Assembly: GCF_000425805.1 (NCBI RefSeq)
Contig: NZ_AUED01000002.1
Span: 248,001-312,000, forward strand
Length of the DNA stretch: 64,000 nt
DNA from: Pseudomonas vranovensis DSM 16006
Lineage (GTDB): Bacteria; Pseudomonadota; Gammaproteobacteria; Pseudomonadales; Pseudomonadaceae
Direction of reading: 5' to 3'
How positions within the stretch are numbered: the first letter of the stretch is position 1; every line of letters begins with the position of its first letter. Shown one piece after another: positions 1 to 8,813 of this stretch. The notes under the pieces were generated by a model. The model was not told the origin of the DNA. It saw nothing but the letters and a program-made list of their open reading frames with translations, and made no database searches. Made by a program: the position numbers and the translations under genes.

Positions 1-1
1 C

Positions 2-652
2 ACCTACCCACCCTTCAGCTTCGTCGATGAAAGCGGCAAGCTGGCCGGCTTCGAGGTGGAGCTCTCCGAAGCCCTGGCCAAGGAGCTGGGGGTCAAGGCC
101 AAGCTGCAGCCGACCAAATGGGACGGCATCCTCGCCGCCCTTGAGTCCAAGCGCCTGGACGTGGTGGTCAACCAAGTGACCATCTCTGATGAGCGCAAGA
201 AAAAGTACGACTTCTCCGAGCCCTATACCGTTTCCGGTATCCAGGCGCTGACCCTGAAAAAGAACGAAGGCACGATCAAATCTGCCGCCGACCTGGCCGG
301 CAAGAAGGTCGGTGTGGGCCTGGGTACCAACTACGAGCAGTGGGTGAAATCGGCGGTACCGAAGGCGGAGGTGCGCACCTATGACGATGACCCGAGCAAG
401 TTCCAGGACCTGCGCGTGGGCCGAATCGACGCCATCCTCATCGACCGCCTGGCCGCGCTGGAATACGCGAAGAAAGCCCAGGACACCGCCGTGGCAGGTG
501 ACGCCTTCTCGCGCCTGGAATCCGGTATCGCCCTGCGCAAGGGTGAGCCCGAATTGCTCGATGCTATCAACAAGGCGCTGGACAAGCTGCGCGCCGATGG
601 CACCCTGGCCAAGCTCTCCGAGAAGTACTTTGGCGCCGACGTGACTAAATGA
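2..652 (+). CDS. tcyJ: Cystine ABC transporter substrate-binding protein TcyJ (5' end missing)
   Basis: Periplasmic binding protein that delivers cystine and related amino acids to the TcyL/TcyN importer. The reading frame is open from base 2, so the start codon and signal peptide lie outside the window; 216 residues are visible. They match the E. coli FliY/TcyJ pattern closely: TYPPFSF at the edge, PTKWDG, NQVTISDERKKKYDFSEPY, GVGLGTNYE, RTYDDDP, LRVGRIDAIL and the C-terminus KYFGADVTK. The ATG of the permease gene overlaps its stop by 4 bp, so the two genes are co-translated. Only the exact substrate range is uncertain. Confidence 0.93.
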   Translation, partial: TYPPFSFVDESGKLAGFEVELSEALAKELGVKAKLQPTKWDGILAALESKRLDVVVNQVTISDERKKKYDFSEPYTVSGIQALTLKKNEGTIKSAADLAGKKVGVGLGTNYEQWVKSAVPKAEVRTYDDDPSKFQDLRVGRIDAILIDRLAALEYAKKAQDTAVAGDAFSRLESGIALRKGEPELLDAINKALDKLRADGTLAKLSEKYFGADVTK

Positions 653-1317
653 TCGAAGACAGCCTGCAGCTTGCTCTCGACAGCGCGCCCTTTCTGCTCA
701 AGGGCGCTTACTACACGGTAATCCTCAGCCTGGGCGGGATGTTCTTCGGCCTGCTGCTGGGTTTTGGCCTGGCGCTGATGCGCTTGTCGTCGTTCAAGCT
801 GCTGAGCTGGACGGCGCGGGTCTATGTGTCGTTCTTTCGCGGCACACCGCTGCTGGTGCAGTTGTTCATGATCTACTACGGCCTGCCGCAGCTGGGGCTT
901 GAGCTGGACCCGTTGCCGGCAGCGCTGATCGGCTTCTCGCTGAACATGGCCGCCTACGCCTGTGAAATCCTGCGTGCTGCCATTGGCTCCATCGATCGCG
1001 GCCAGTGGGAGGCCGCCGCCAGTATCGGCATGACCCGTGGCCAGGCAATGCGCCGGGCGATCCTGCCCCAGGCGGCGCGTACCGCCTTGCCACCGCTTGG
1101 CAACAGCTTCATTTCGCTGGTCAAGGACACTGCCCTGGCGGCCACCATCCAGGTGCCGGAACTGTTTCGCCAGGCGCAGCTGATCACCGCCCGTACCTTT
1201 GAAATCTTCACCATGTACCTTGCCGCCGCCCTGATCTACTGGGTGCTGGCCAGCGTTCTCGCACACTTTCAGAACCGTCTGGAAGCGCGGGTCAACCGGC
1301 ACGACCAGGAGTCCTGA
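649..1317 (+). CDS. tcyL: Cystine ABC transporter permease TcyL
   Basis: Inner-membrane subunit of a polar-amino-acid (His/Glu/Gln/Cys type) importer, 222 residues. It has an N-terminal hydrophobic segment at about 15-45, the family sequence FFRGTPLLVQLFMIYYG near 62-78, and the EAA loop (EAAASIGMTRGQAMRRAILPQA, from about residue 121), which contacts the ATPase. It starts inside the tcyJ stop (ATGA overlap) and is followed two bases later by the ATPase gene. TcyL (YecS) is the best match by sequence and neighbours. Confidence 0.92.
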   Translation: MIEDSLQLALDSAPFLLKGAYYTVILSLGGMFFGLLLGFGLALMRLSSFKLLSWTARVYVSFFRGTPLLVQLFMIYYGLPQLGLELDPLPAALIGFSLNMAAYACEILRAAIGSIDRGQWEAAASIGMTRGQAMRRAILPQAARTALPPLGNSFISLVKDTALAATIQVPELFRQAQLITARTFEIFTMYLAAALIYWVLASVLAHFQNRLEARVNRHDQES

Positions 1318-1319
1318 GC

Positions 1320-2081
1320 ATGATCGTGGTAGACCGACTGAGCAAGCAGTTCAACGGCCAGACCGTGCTGAACGACATCAGCCTGAAGGTCGAGGCCGGC
1401 GAGGTGATCGCCATCATCGGCCCCAGCGGCTCGGGCAAGACCACCTTCCTGCGTTGCCTCAACTTGCTGGAAACCCCCAGCAGCGGCCGCATCCAGGTCG
1501 GCGATGTGCAGATCGATGCCAACCGCCCGCTCGGCCAGCAGCAAGGACTGATCCGCAAGCTGCGCCAGCAGGTAGGTTTCGTGTTCCAGAGCTTCAACCT
1601 GTTCCCGCACCGCACGGCACTGGAGAACGTCATCGAAGGGCCGCTGGTGGTCAAGAAGACCCCGCACGACAAGGCGGTGGCGCTGGGACGCAAGCTGCTC
1701 GCCAAGGTGGGCCTTGCCGGCAAGGAAGACGCCTACCCGCGCAAGCTTTCGGGTGGCCAGCAACAACGCGTAGCCATTGCCCGCGCGCTGGCCATGGAAC
1801 CTGAAGTGATTCTGTTCGACGAACCCACCTCGGCACTGGACCCTGAGCTGGTTGGCGAGGTGCTGGCCACCATCCGCGGGCTTGCCGAAGAAAACCGCAC
1901 GATGATCATCGTCACTCATGAAATGAGCTTTGCCCGCGACGTCGCCAACCGGGTGATCTTTTTCGACAAGGGTGTGATCGTCGAACAGGGTGAGGCCAAG
2001 GCACTGTTCGCCCACCCCCGTGAAGAGCGCACCCGCCAGTTCCTCGGCAAGTTTCTCGGCACCCAGAACACCGGTTACTGA
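1320..2081 (+). CDS. tcyN: Cystine ABC transporter ATP-binding protein TcyN
   Basis: Cytoplasmic ATPase that powers the TcyJL importer; 253 residues, normal for the family. Walker A is GPSGSGKT at 34-41, the signature LSGGQQQR at about 143-150, and Walker B VILFDE at 163-168, followed by the usual DPE D-loop and a switch His in VTHE. The start lies two bases after the tcyL stop, and a 12-bp-stem hairpin follows at 2096-2132, so this is the last gene of the tcy operon. Confidence 0.94.
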   Translation: MIVVDRLSKQFNGQTVLNDISLKVEAGEVIAIIGPSGSGKTTFLRCLNLLETPSSGRIQVGDVQIDANRPLGQQQGLIRKLRQQVGFVFQSFNLFPHRTALENVIEGPLVVKKTPHDKAVALGRKLLAKVGLAGKEDAYPRKLSGGQQQRVAIARALAMEPEVILFDEPTSALDPELVGEVLATIRGLAEENRTMIIVTHEMSFARDVANRVIFFDKGVIVEQGEAKALFAHPREERTRQFLGKFLGTQNTGY

Positions 2082-2095
2082 TTTCCCCGCCCCCA

Positions 2096-2132
2096 TTGCT
2101 ACCGCCCATCCCGCTGTTTGGGGCGGTAGCAA
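2096..2132 (+). terminator. Hairpin terminator after tcyN
   Basis: TTGCTACCGCCC (2096-2107) and its exact reverse complement (2121-2132) form a 12-bp stem with a 13-nt loop, 14 bases after the tcyN stop. There is no clean T tract. It separates the tcy operon from the sfnB operon. Confidence 0.7.
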
Positions 2133-2200
2133 CACTTCTATTCATATTCCTATAAGTTAGTTTATTTAATTTTTATACACGATTAGGGTATATAAACCGG
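2133..2200 (+). promoter_or_regulatory. AT-rich promoter region upstream of the sfnB operon
   Basis: This stretch is strikingly AT-rich against the GC-rich surroundings (TATAAGTTAGTTTATTTAAT at 2151-2170, TATACA at 2174-2179, TATATAAA at 2189-2196). It lies between the tcy terminator and the sfnB operon. AT-rich upstream sites fit CysB-type control of sulfur-starvation genes in Pseudomonas, but no specific CysB or sigma-54 consensus could be assigned by eye. Confidence 0.4.
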
Positions 2201-2265
2201 ACCACCGGACCAGCGCATTTTTCGTCGGCGCCCTCGCGTCGACCTTCTCAATACGTGAGGTAGGT

Positions 2266-2334
2266 ATGGTCAGGAACACAATCACCCCAGTGCGTAACGC
2301 CAGGGCATTGAGTGCAGCCAAGGAGCAGTACTGA
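2266..2334 (+). CDS. Candidate 22-aa leader peptide upstream of sfnB
   Basis: A short ORF with GAGG five bases upstream of its ATG encodes 22 residues beginning MVRNTITPVR and ending SAAKEQY. Its TGA shares the A of the sfnB ATG (TGATG), and its last codons overlap the sfnB ribosome-binding site AAGGAG. This layout suggests translational coupling or a sensing leader peptide. The peptide has no Cys or Met after the start, so classical cysteine or methionine attenuation is not obvious. No homologue is recognised. Confidence 0.4.
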   Translation: MVRNTITPVRNARALSAAKEQY

Positions 2335-3575
2335 TGTCCAGTCTGGCAACCACCAACGTCCACAGTGATCTGGACAACGCCCCCCTGCTGTTGCCAGCCA
2401 ACGTGCTGCGCAGCGACACCGAGGCCCTGCAGGCCGCCCATGAGCTGGCCGAGATCGCCCGCAGCCAGGCTGCCCGTCGCGATCAGCAGCGCAAGCTGCC
2501 GTGGGCCGAAATCGAGCAGTTCACCCGCAGTGGCCTGGGTAGTATCTCCATTCCTCGCAGCCACGGCGGTGCACAGGTTTCGTTCGTCACCCTTGCCGAG
2601 GTGTTCCGCATCATCAGTGCCGCCGACCCGGCGCTGGGGCAGATTCCGCAAAACCAGTTCGGCATCCTGCAACTGCTCAAAGGCGCCGCCAGCGAACGGC
2701 AGAAAGACCTGCTGTTCAAGTCGGTGCTCGACGGCTGGCGCATCGGCAACGCCGGCCCCGAACGCGGCAGCAAGAACACCCTGGAACTCAAGGCGCGGAT
2801 CACTCGCAAAGGCGAACACTCGGTGATCGATGGGCAGAAGTTCTATTCGACCGGCGCCCTGTTCGCCCATTGGGTGGCGGTCAAGGCGCTGAACGATGAG
2901 TGCCGTCCGGTGATGGCCTTCGTTCGCCGCGGCACCCCGGGGCTGCGCATCGTCGATGACTGGAGCGGCTTCGGCCAACGCACCACCGCCAGCGGCACAG
3001 TGCTGCTGGATCAGGTGCAGGTCGACAATGACCTGGTCGTGGATATCTGGCGCCAGAGCGAAGTGCCGAACATCCAGGGCGCTGTCTCGCAACTGATCCA
3101 GGCGGCCATCGACGCCGGCATTGCCGAAGCGGCCGTGGCCGATGCCATCGCTTTTGTCCGCGAGCGGGCCCGGCCCTGGATCGATGCCAAGGTCGAGCGC
3201 GCCAGCGACGATCTCTACGTGATCGCCGACATCGGTCGCCTGCAGCTCGAACTGCACGCCGCCCAGGCCCTGTTGAGCAAGGCTGCGCGAACCCTCGATG
3301 AAGTCGACGCAGGCCCGGTGGATGCCGCGTCCGCAGCCCGTGCCTCGATTGCCGTGGCAGAAGCCAAGGTGCTGACCACCGAGATCGCCCTGCAAGCCAG
3401 CGAGAAGCTGTTCGAGCTTGCCGGCAGCCGCGCCACCCTCGCCGAGTTCAACCTCGACCGGCACTGGCGCAACGCCCGCGTGCACACCCTCCACGACCCG
3501 GTGCGCTGGAAATACCACGCCGTCGGCGCCTATCACCTCAACGGTACCTTGCCTGCCCGGCACGCCTGGATCTGA
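2334..3575 (+). CDS. sfnB: SfnB-family sulfur-acquisition flavoprotein (first copy)
   Basis: An acyl-CoA-dehydrogenase-fold protein of 413 residues in the SfnB/DszC group: FMNH2-dependent monooxygenases or oxidoreductases that act on sulfur compounds rather than on acyl-CoA. Family sequences visible are GLGSISIPRSHGGAQVS, ALGQIPQN, FYSTGALFA, DDWSGFGQRTTASGTV and the C-terminal DRHWRNARVHTLHDPVRWKY. AAGGAG lies 8 bases before the ATG. It is followed 21 bp later by a paralogue and then by a DszA-like monooxygenase, so a role in oxidative desulfurisation is likely; the substrate is unknown. Confidence 0.85.
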   Translation: MSSLATTNVHSDLDNAPLLLPANVLRSDTEALQAAHELAEIARSQAARRDQQRKLPWAEIEQFTRSGLGSISIPRSHGGAQVSFVTLAEVFRIISAADPALGQIPQNQFGILQLLKGAASERQKDLLFKSVLDGWRIGNAGPERGSKNTLELKARITRKGEHSVIDGQKFYSTGALFAHWVAVKALNDECRPVMAFVRRGTPGLRIVDDWSGFGQRTTASGTVLLDQVQVDNDLVVDIWRQSEVPNIQGAVSQLIQAAIDAGIAEAAVADAIAFVRERARPWIDAKVERASDDLYVIADIGRLQLELHAAQALLSKAARTLDEVDAGPVDAASAARASIAVAEAKVLTTEIALQASEKLFELAGSRATLAEFNLDRHWRNARVHTLHDPVRWKYHAVGAYHLNGTLPARHAWI

Positions 3576-3596
3576 CCAGACCACTGGAGCCCTGTT

Positions 3597-4802
3597 ATGA
3601 GCCTTCTCCCCCAACCGCACGAAAACGTCGCGGTGATCCACACTGACGCCCAGGCGTTGGAGGTTGCCGAAAAGCTGGCCGGCCAACTACGCCGCGACAG
3701 CATCCTGCGCGACCGCGAGCGACGCCTGCCGCACCCTGAACTGGCGCTGTTTTCCCGCTCCGGCCTGTGGGCCATCAGCGTCCCCAAGGCCTTTGGCGGG
3801 GCCGGTGTTTCCAACGTCACCCTGGCCAAGGTCATCGCCCGCATTGCCCAGGCCGATGCCTCGCTGGGGCAGATTCCACAGAACCATTTCTACGCTCTGG
3901 AAGTGCTGCGCGTGAACGGCAGCGCTGCACAACAACAACGCCTCTATGCCGAGGTAATGGCCGGCCAGCGCTTTGGCAATGCCCTGGCCGAACTGGGCAC
4001 CAAGACAGCCCACGACCGCACCACCGCCCTGAGCCGTGACGGCGATGCCTACCGCATCAACGGGCGCAAGTTCTACGCCACCGGCGCCCTCTACGCCCAG
4101 CGCATTCCCACCTCGGTGGTCGATGAGCGCGGCGTGCAGCAATTGGTGTTCGTGCCCGCCGAGAGTGCCGGGCTCAAAGTGATCGACGACTGGAGTGGCT
4201 TCGGCCAGCGCACCACCGGCAGCGGCTCGGTGGTGTTCGACAATGTCCCGGTGGCCGCCGACGATGTGGTGCCTTTCCAGAGCGCCTTCGAACGCCCGAC
4301 TACGGTCGGCCCGCTGGCGCAGATCCTACATGCCGCTATCGACACGGGCATTGCCCGCGCCGCCTACGAGGACGCCCTGCAGTTCGTACGCACCCGTACC
4401 CGGCCCTGGATCGACTCCGGTATCGACAAAGCCTGCGAAGACCCATTGACCTTGAAGTCGTTCGGCCACTTGGCGATCCGCTTGCACGCCGCCGAGGCCT
4501 TGCTCGAACGCGCCGGCGAATGCCTCGACCGGGCCCAGTCTGAACCCGACGCCACGACCGTGGCCGCCGCCTCCATCGCTGTAGCCGAGGCCCGGGCGAT
4601 CAGCACCGAAATTTCCCTGGCCGCCGGCAGCACCCTGTTCGAACTGGCCGGCAGCCAGGCCACCCTGGCCGAGCACGGCCTGGACCGCCACTGGCGCAAC
4701 GCCCGCGTACATACCCTGCATGACCCGGTGCGCTGGAAGTACCACGCCATCGGCAACTACTACCTCAACGATGAAAACCCACCGCTGCGGGGGACCATCT
4801 GA
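3597..4802 (+). CDS. sfnB: SfnB-family sulfur-acquisition flavoprotein (second copy)
   Basis: A 401-residue paralogue of the preceding gene. The same blocks occur in the same order: GLWAISVPKAFGGAGVS, SLGQIPQNH, FYATGALYA, DDWSGFGQRTTGSGSV and DRHWRNARVHTLHDPVRWKY. The two proteins differ most in the middle and at the extreme ends, which suggests an old tandem duplication with divergence rather than a recent copy. Its TGA overlaps the ATG of the downstream monooxygenase (TGATG), so the two are translationally coupled. Whether the paralogues act on successive intermediates or form a hetero-oligomer cannot be told from sequence. Confidence 0.84.
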   Translation: MSLLPQPHENVAVIHTDAQALEVAEKLAGQLRRDSILRDRERRLPHPELALFSRSGLWAISVPKAFGGAGVSNVTLAKVIARIAQADASLGQIPQNHFYALEVLRVNGSAAQQQRLYAEVMAGQRFGNALAELGTKTAHDRTTALSRDGDAYRINGRKFYATGALYAQRIPTSVVDERGVQQLVFVPAESAGLKVIDDWSGFGQRTTGSGSVVFDNVPVAADDVVPFQSAFERPTTVGPLAQILHAAIDTGIARAAYEDALQFVRTRTRPWIDSGIDKACEDPLTLKSFGHLAIRLHAAEALLERAGECLDRAQSEPDATTVAAASIAVAEARAISTEISLAAGSTLFELAGSQATLAEHGLDRHWRNARVHTLHDPVRWKYHAIGNYYLNDENPPLRGTI

Positions 4803-6187
4803 TGGCGAAGAAAAAGATCCTGCTCAACGCCTTCAACATGAACTGCATCGGGCACATCAACCATGGCCTGTGGACCCACCCTCGTGACACCTCAGCCCAG
4901 TACAAGACCCTCGAATACTGGACCGAGCTTGCACAACTGCTTGAGCGCGGCCTGTTCGACGGGCTGTTCATCGCTGACATCGTCGGGGTCTACGACGTGT
5001 ACCAGAACGGGGTGGATGTACCGCTCAAGGAGTCGATCCAACTGCCGGTCAACGACCCGTTGCTGCTGGTCTCGGCCATGGCTGCCGTTACCCGTCACCT
5101 GGGCTTCGGCCTGACCGCCAACCTCACCTACGAGGCGCCCTACCTGTTCGCCCGCAAACTCTCGACCCTCGACCACCTGAGCCGAGGCCGGGTGGGCTGG
5201 AACATCGTCACCGGTTACCTGGACAGCGCCGCCCGTGCCATGGGCCTGGAGCGACAGACCGAGCATGACCGCCGCTACGACCAGGCCGATGAATACATGC
5301 AGGTGCTGTACAAGCTGCTCGAAGGCAGCTGGGAAGACGGTGCCGTACTCAACGACCGCCAGCAGCGGATCTACGCTCGGCCCGACAAAGTCCACAAGGT
5401 GCGGCACCAGGGTGAGTTCTACCGGGTCGAGGGCTATCACCTGTGCGAGCCCTCACCACAACGCACGCCGGTGCTGTTCCAGGCCGGCAGCTCCGAGCGC
5501 GGCCTGAGTTTTGCCGGCAACCATGCCGAGTGCGTGTTCATCAGCGGCCAGACCAAGCAAGCGACCCGTGCCCAGGTCGACAAGGTACGCGCCGCTGCCG
5601 TGGCCGCAGGGCGAGACCCGCACGCGATCAAGGTGTTCATGGGCCTGACCGTGATCGTCGCGCGCACCGAGGAACAAGCCAGCGCCAAGCACGCCGAGTA
5701 CCTGCGCCATGCCAGCCCGGAAGCGGGTGTCGCGCACTTTTCCAGTTCCACCGGCATCGACTTTTCCGCCTATGCACTGGACGAGCCGATCCAGTACGTC
5801 AAAAGCAACGCGATCCAGTCGGCGACCAAAACCCTACAGAACAACGACTGGACCCGCCGCAAGCTGCTGGACCAGCACGCCCTGGGCGGTCGCTACATCA
5901 CCCTGGTGGGCTCGCCGACCCAGGTTGCCGACGCACTGGAAAGCTGGATCGCCGAAACCGGCCTGGACGGCTTCAACCTGACCCGCACCGTCACCCCGGA
6001 AAGCTACGTCGACTTCATCGACCTGGTAATCCCGGAGCTGCAACGTCGCGGCTCCTACAAGACCGCGTACGAACCCGGCAGCCTGCGCGAAAAACTCTTC
6101 GCCAGCCGACAACCCCACCTGCCCGCCGACCATCCCGGCGCCAGCTATCGCCACACCACCCCGACCGGAGCGCCACAACATGCTTAA
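4802..6187 (+). CDS. NtaA/SnaA/DszA-family flavin-dependent monooxygenase
   Basis: A bacterial-luciferase-like (LLM class) monooxygenase of 461 residues, using reduced FMN supplied by a separate reductase. Visible family features are the N-terminal ILLNAFNMNCIGHINHGLW, the insertion YDVYQNGVDVPLKES, GFGLTANLTYEAPY, SRGRVGWNIVTGYL, QAGSSERGLSFA and GLDGFNLTRTVTPESY. Relatives cleave C-S or C-N bonds (dibenzothiophene sulfone, nitrilotriacetate, N-acetylated S-alkylcysteines). Its position between two SfnB proteins and a MetQNI-type importer points to C-S cleavage of an imported organosulfur compound. Its 3' end overlaps the next gene by 8 bp. Confidence 0.85.
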   Translation: MAKKKILLNAFNMNCIGHINHGLWTHPRDTSAQYKTLEYWTELAQLLERGLFDGLFIADIVGVYDVYQNGVDVPLKESIQLPVNDPLLLVSAMAAVTRHLGFGLTANLTYEAPYLFARKLSTLDHLSRGRVGWNIVTGYLDSAARAMGLERQTEHDRRYDQADEYMQVLYKLLEGSWEDGAVLNDRQQRIYARPDKVHKVRHQGEFYRVEGYHLCEPSPQRTPVLFQAGSSERGLSFAGNHAECVFISGQTKQATRAQVDKVRAAAVAAGRDPHAIKVFMGLTVIVARTEEQASAKHAEYLRHASPEAGVAHFSSSTGIDFSAYALDEPIQYVKSNAIQSATKTLQNNDWTRRKLLDQHALGGRYITLVGSPTQVADALESWIAETGLDGFNLTRTVTPESYVDFIDLVIPELQRRGSYKTAYEPGSLREKLFASRQPHLPADHPGASYRHTTPTGAPQHA

Positions 6188-6986
6188 GACATTCCTCGCC
6201 CGCCCCGTCGCGGCACTGGCCCTGACCCTTGGCCTGTTCAACACGGCCCAGGCCGCCGACGAGCCCTTGAAAGTCGGCACCACGGCTGCCTTTTCCATCC
6301 CGCTGGAGGCCGCCGTCGACGAGGCGAAAAAACAGGGCCTGAAGGTGGAACTGATAGAGTTCAGCGACTGGATCGCGCCGAACGTCAGCCTGGCCAGTGG
6401 CGACATCGACGTGAACTATTTCCAGCACATCCCCTTCCTGGAAAACGCCAAGGCCGCCGCCGGCTTTGACCTTGTGCCCTACGCGCCGGGGATCATCAAC
6501 AACGTCGGCCTCTACTCGAAAAAGTACCAACGCTTCGACGCGTTGCCCCAGGGGGCCAGCGTGGCTATCGCCAACGACCCGATCAACAGCGGCCGCGGCT
6601 TGCAGCTGCTGGCCAAGGCAGGCTTGATCACCCTCAAGCCGGGCGTCGGCTACAAGGCCACCGAGGAAGACATCATCGCCAACCCCAAACAGTTGAGGAT
6701 CCTCCAGGTTGAAGCGGTGCAACTGGTACGTGCCTACGACGATGCCGATCTGGTTCAGGGATACCCGGCCTACATCCGCCTGGCCAAGACCTTCGATGCC
6801 ACCTCGGCGCTGCTGTTCGACGGCCTGGACCACAAGGAATACGTGATCCAGTTCGTGATCCGTCCGCAAACCAAGGATGATCCGCGCCTGGCCAAGTTCA
6901 TCGACATCTACCAGCACTCGCCGGCGGTTCGTGCCGCGCTGGAAAAGGCCCACGGCACGCTCTACCAGCCCGGCTGGGAGAGCTGA
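6180..6986 (+). CDS. MetQ/NlpA-family ABC substrate-binding protein
   Basis: Periplasmic solute-binding protein of 268 residues related to methionine-binding MetQ. It has an N-terminal signal peptide with a hydrophobic core and an AQA-AD cleavage site near residue 25; no lipobox Cys is present, unlike typical MetQ. Family sequences include [43 protein letters not shown] and [14 protein letters not shown]. It lies between the monooxygenase and the matching ATPase and permease genes, so its ligand is probably the sulfur compound oxidised by the upstream enzymes rather than methionine itself. Confidence 0.85.
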   Translation: MLKTFLARPVAALALTLGLFNTAQAADEPLKVGTTAAFSIPLEAAVDEAKKQGLKVELIEFSDWIAPNVSLASGDIDVNYFQHIPFLENAKAAAGFDLVPYAPGIINNVGLYSKKYQRFDALPQGASVAIANDPINSGRGLQLLAKAGLITLKPGVGYKATEEDIIANPKQLRILQVEAVQLVRAYDDADLVQGYPAYIRLAKTFDATSALLFDGLDHKEYVIQFVIRPQTKDDPRLAKFIDIYQHSPAVRAALEKAHGTLYQPGWES

Positions 6987-6987
6987 G

Positions 6988-8115
6988 ATGAGCGCTGCCA
7001 CCGCCCCGTTTTCACAACAGAGACAAACTTTCGAGCCGCTGCAAAACGCTCAGCAACGGGCCTTGCGCCCGGAACTGGGCAACGCCCACGTGCGCTTTCT
7101 CGGCCTGGGCAAGACCTATCCCGGCCAATCCGCCCCGGCACTGGAAGGCATCGACCTGAACATCCAGCGCGGCGAAATCTTCGGCATCATCGGCCGCAGC
7201 GGTGCGGGCAAGTCGTCGCTGATCCGCACCATCAACCGCCTTGAACAACCGAGCACCGGCCGCGTGCTGATCGATCAGGTAGACATCGGCGAGTTCGATG
7301 AGGACCGCCTGGTACGCCTGCGCCGGCGAATCGGCATGATCTTCCAGCACTTCAACCTGATGTCGGCCAAGACGGTGTGGCAGAACGTCGAACTGCCGCT
7401 CAAGGTGGCGGGCGTCGCAAAAACCGAGCGTCAGCACAAGGTCGCCGAGCTGCTTGAGCTGGTAGGCCTTGAGGAAAAGCATCACGTCTACCCCGCGCAG
7501 TTGTCCGGTGGCCAGAAGCAACGCGTCGGCATTGCCCGCGCACTGGTACATGATCCGGACATTCTCCTGTGTGATGAAGCCACCTCGGCACTCGACCCGG
7601 AAACCACAGCATCGATCCTTGAGCTGCTGCGCGACATCAACCAGCGCCTGGGGCTGACCATCGTCCTGATTACCCACGAGATGGCAGTGATCCGCGACAT
7701 CTGCCAGCGGGTGGTGGTGCTCGAACGCGGGCGCATCGTCGAACAGGGGGCGGTGTGGCAAGTGTTTGGCAATCCGCAGCATGAGGTCAGCAAGACCCTG
7801 CTCGCGCCATTGCAACCGGCATTGCCAGCGACCCTGCAAGCGCGCCTGCAGGTACATGCCGCCAGTACTGAGTCGGCGCTGGTGCTGAATCTTAAGGTCA
7901 GTGGCAGCGAACGCCAGGCGCCGGAGCTATCCACCCTATTCCATCACCTGGGGGGTCGCATCAGCCTGCTGCAAGGCGGCATAGATCCTATCCAGGGCCG
8001 CCCGCTGGGGCAGTTGGTAGTGTCGGTGGCGAACTCCCCGCACAGCCATGAACAGGTCATCGAACGCGCCCGAGCATGGGCCACGCAGGTGGAGGTATTG
8101 GGGTATGTGGACTGA
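6988..8115 (+). CDS. MetN-like ABC transporter ATP-binding protein with NIL domain
   Basis: A 375-residue ATPase. Walker A is GRSGAGKSS (69-77), the signature LSGGQKQR about 172-179, and Walker B ILLCDE about 192-197. The last 90 residues match the NIL regulatory domain of MetN, which in methionine importers senses the transported ligand from inside. It carries about 34 extra N-terminal residues before the nucleotide-binding fold. The ATG at 6988, one base after the upstream stop, is preferred over a longer frame that runs back into that gene. It overlaps the permease gene by 11 bp. Confidence 0.87.
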   Translation: MSAATAPFSQQRQTFEPLQNAQQRALRPELGNAHVRFLGLGKTYPGQSAPALEGIDLNIQRGEIFGIIGRSGAGKSSLIRTINRLEQPSTGRVLIDQVDIGEFDEDRLVRLRRRIGMIFQHFNLMSAKTVWQNVELPLKVAGVAKTERQHKVAELLELVGLEEKHHVYPAQLSGGQKQRVGIARALVHDPDILLCDEATSALDPETTASILELLRDINQRLGLTIVLITHEMAVIRDICQRVVVLERGRIVEQGAVWQVFGNPQHEVSKTLLAPLQPALPATLQARLQVHAASTESALVLNLKVSGSERQAPELSTLFHHLGGRISLLQGGIDPIQGRPLGQLVVSVANSPHSHEQVIERARAWATQVEVLGYVD

Positions 8116-8749
8116 TCGACTGATCCAGGGCGTGCTCGACACCCTGTTGATGGTAGGCGTGTCATCGCTGATCGCCTTGCTGGCCGGCATACCGCTGGCA
8201 GTGATCCTGGTGACCAGCGGCAAGGGTGGCATCCTCGAAGCGCCCACCTTGAACCGGGTGCTGGGAGCGTTCGTCAATGTGTTCCGCTCGATTCCGTTCC
8301 TGATCCTGATGGTCGCGCTGATCCCCTTCACCCGCCTGATCGTCGGCACTACGTATGGCGTCTGGGCGGCAGTAGTGCCGCTGACCATCGCAGCCACTCC
8401 ATTCTTTGCCCGCATCGCCGAAGTCAGCCTCCGCGAGGTCGACCACGGCCTGATCGAAGCGGCCCAGGCCATGGGCTGCCGGCGTTGGCACATCGTCTGG
8501 CACGTGCTGCTGCCCGAGGCTCTGTCGGGCATTGTCGGCGGCTTTACCATCACCCTGGTGACCATGATCAACTCCTCGGCCATGGCCGGCGCGATTGGTG
8601 CTGGTGGGCTGGGCGACATCGCCTACCGCTACGGCTACCAGCGATTCGACAGCCAGATCATGCTGACCGTGATCGTCATGCTGGTGGCGTTGGTCACGTT
8701 GATCCAGCTGGGCGGGGATCGCTTGGCCAGGGGCTTGAACAAGCGCTGA
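8105..8749 (+). CDS. MetI-like ABC transporter permease
   Basis: An inner-membrane protein of 214 residues with five or so hydrophobic segments and the MetI-type coupling loop [22 protein letters not shown] followed by [25 protein letters not shown]. This is the family sequence for methionine-type importers. The start at 8105 ([18 protein letters not shown]) is chosen because it overlaps the ATPase stop by 11 bp and begins just before the first membrane segment. It completes the transporter with the two preceding genes and ends the sulfur-scavenging operon, 5' of a REP-like hairpin. Confidence 0.87.
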   Translation: MWTDRLIQGVLDTLLMVGVSSLIALLAGIPLAVILVTSGKGGILEAPTLNRVLGAFVNVFRSIPFLILMVALIPFTRLIVGTTYGVWAAVVPLTIAATPFFARIAEVSLREVDHGLIEAAQAMGCRRWHIVWHVLLPEALSGIVGGFTITLVTMINSSAMAGAIGAGGLGDIAYRYGYQRFDSQIMLTVIVMLVALVTLIQLGGDRLARGLNKR

Positions 8750-8756
8750 AAGCATC

Positions 8757-8803
8757 GCGGGGCAAGCCAGCTACCGCAGGAACGGCAGTGCGACTTGCCC
8801 CGC
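8757..8803. repeat. REP-like hairpin between convergent metI-like and triC genes
   Basis: GCGGGGCAAG (8757-8766) pairs perfectly with CTTGCCCCGC (8794-8803) across a 27-nt loop. The arms match those of the other REP elements in this window. It sits between convergent genes and probably ends transcription from both sides. Confidence 0.65.
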
Positions 8804-8813
8804 AAGCAAACCC

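Noticed and set aside
379..1302. Minus-strand ORF of 307 codons across tcyJ and tcyL
   Set aside because: It is antisense to two well-supported genes, has Gln/Arg-rich composition typical of high-GC shadow frames and no recognisable domain.
2133..2333. Sigma-54 promoter for the sfnB operon
   Set aside because: No TGGCAC-N5-TTGC-like element was found, although SfnR-type sigma-54 control is known for related genes.
2166..3686. Minus-strand ORF of 506 codons opposite the first sfnB gene
   Set aside because: Gly/Ala/Gln-rich shadow of a clear + strand flavoprotein gene, with no ribosome site and no family similarity.
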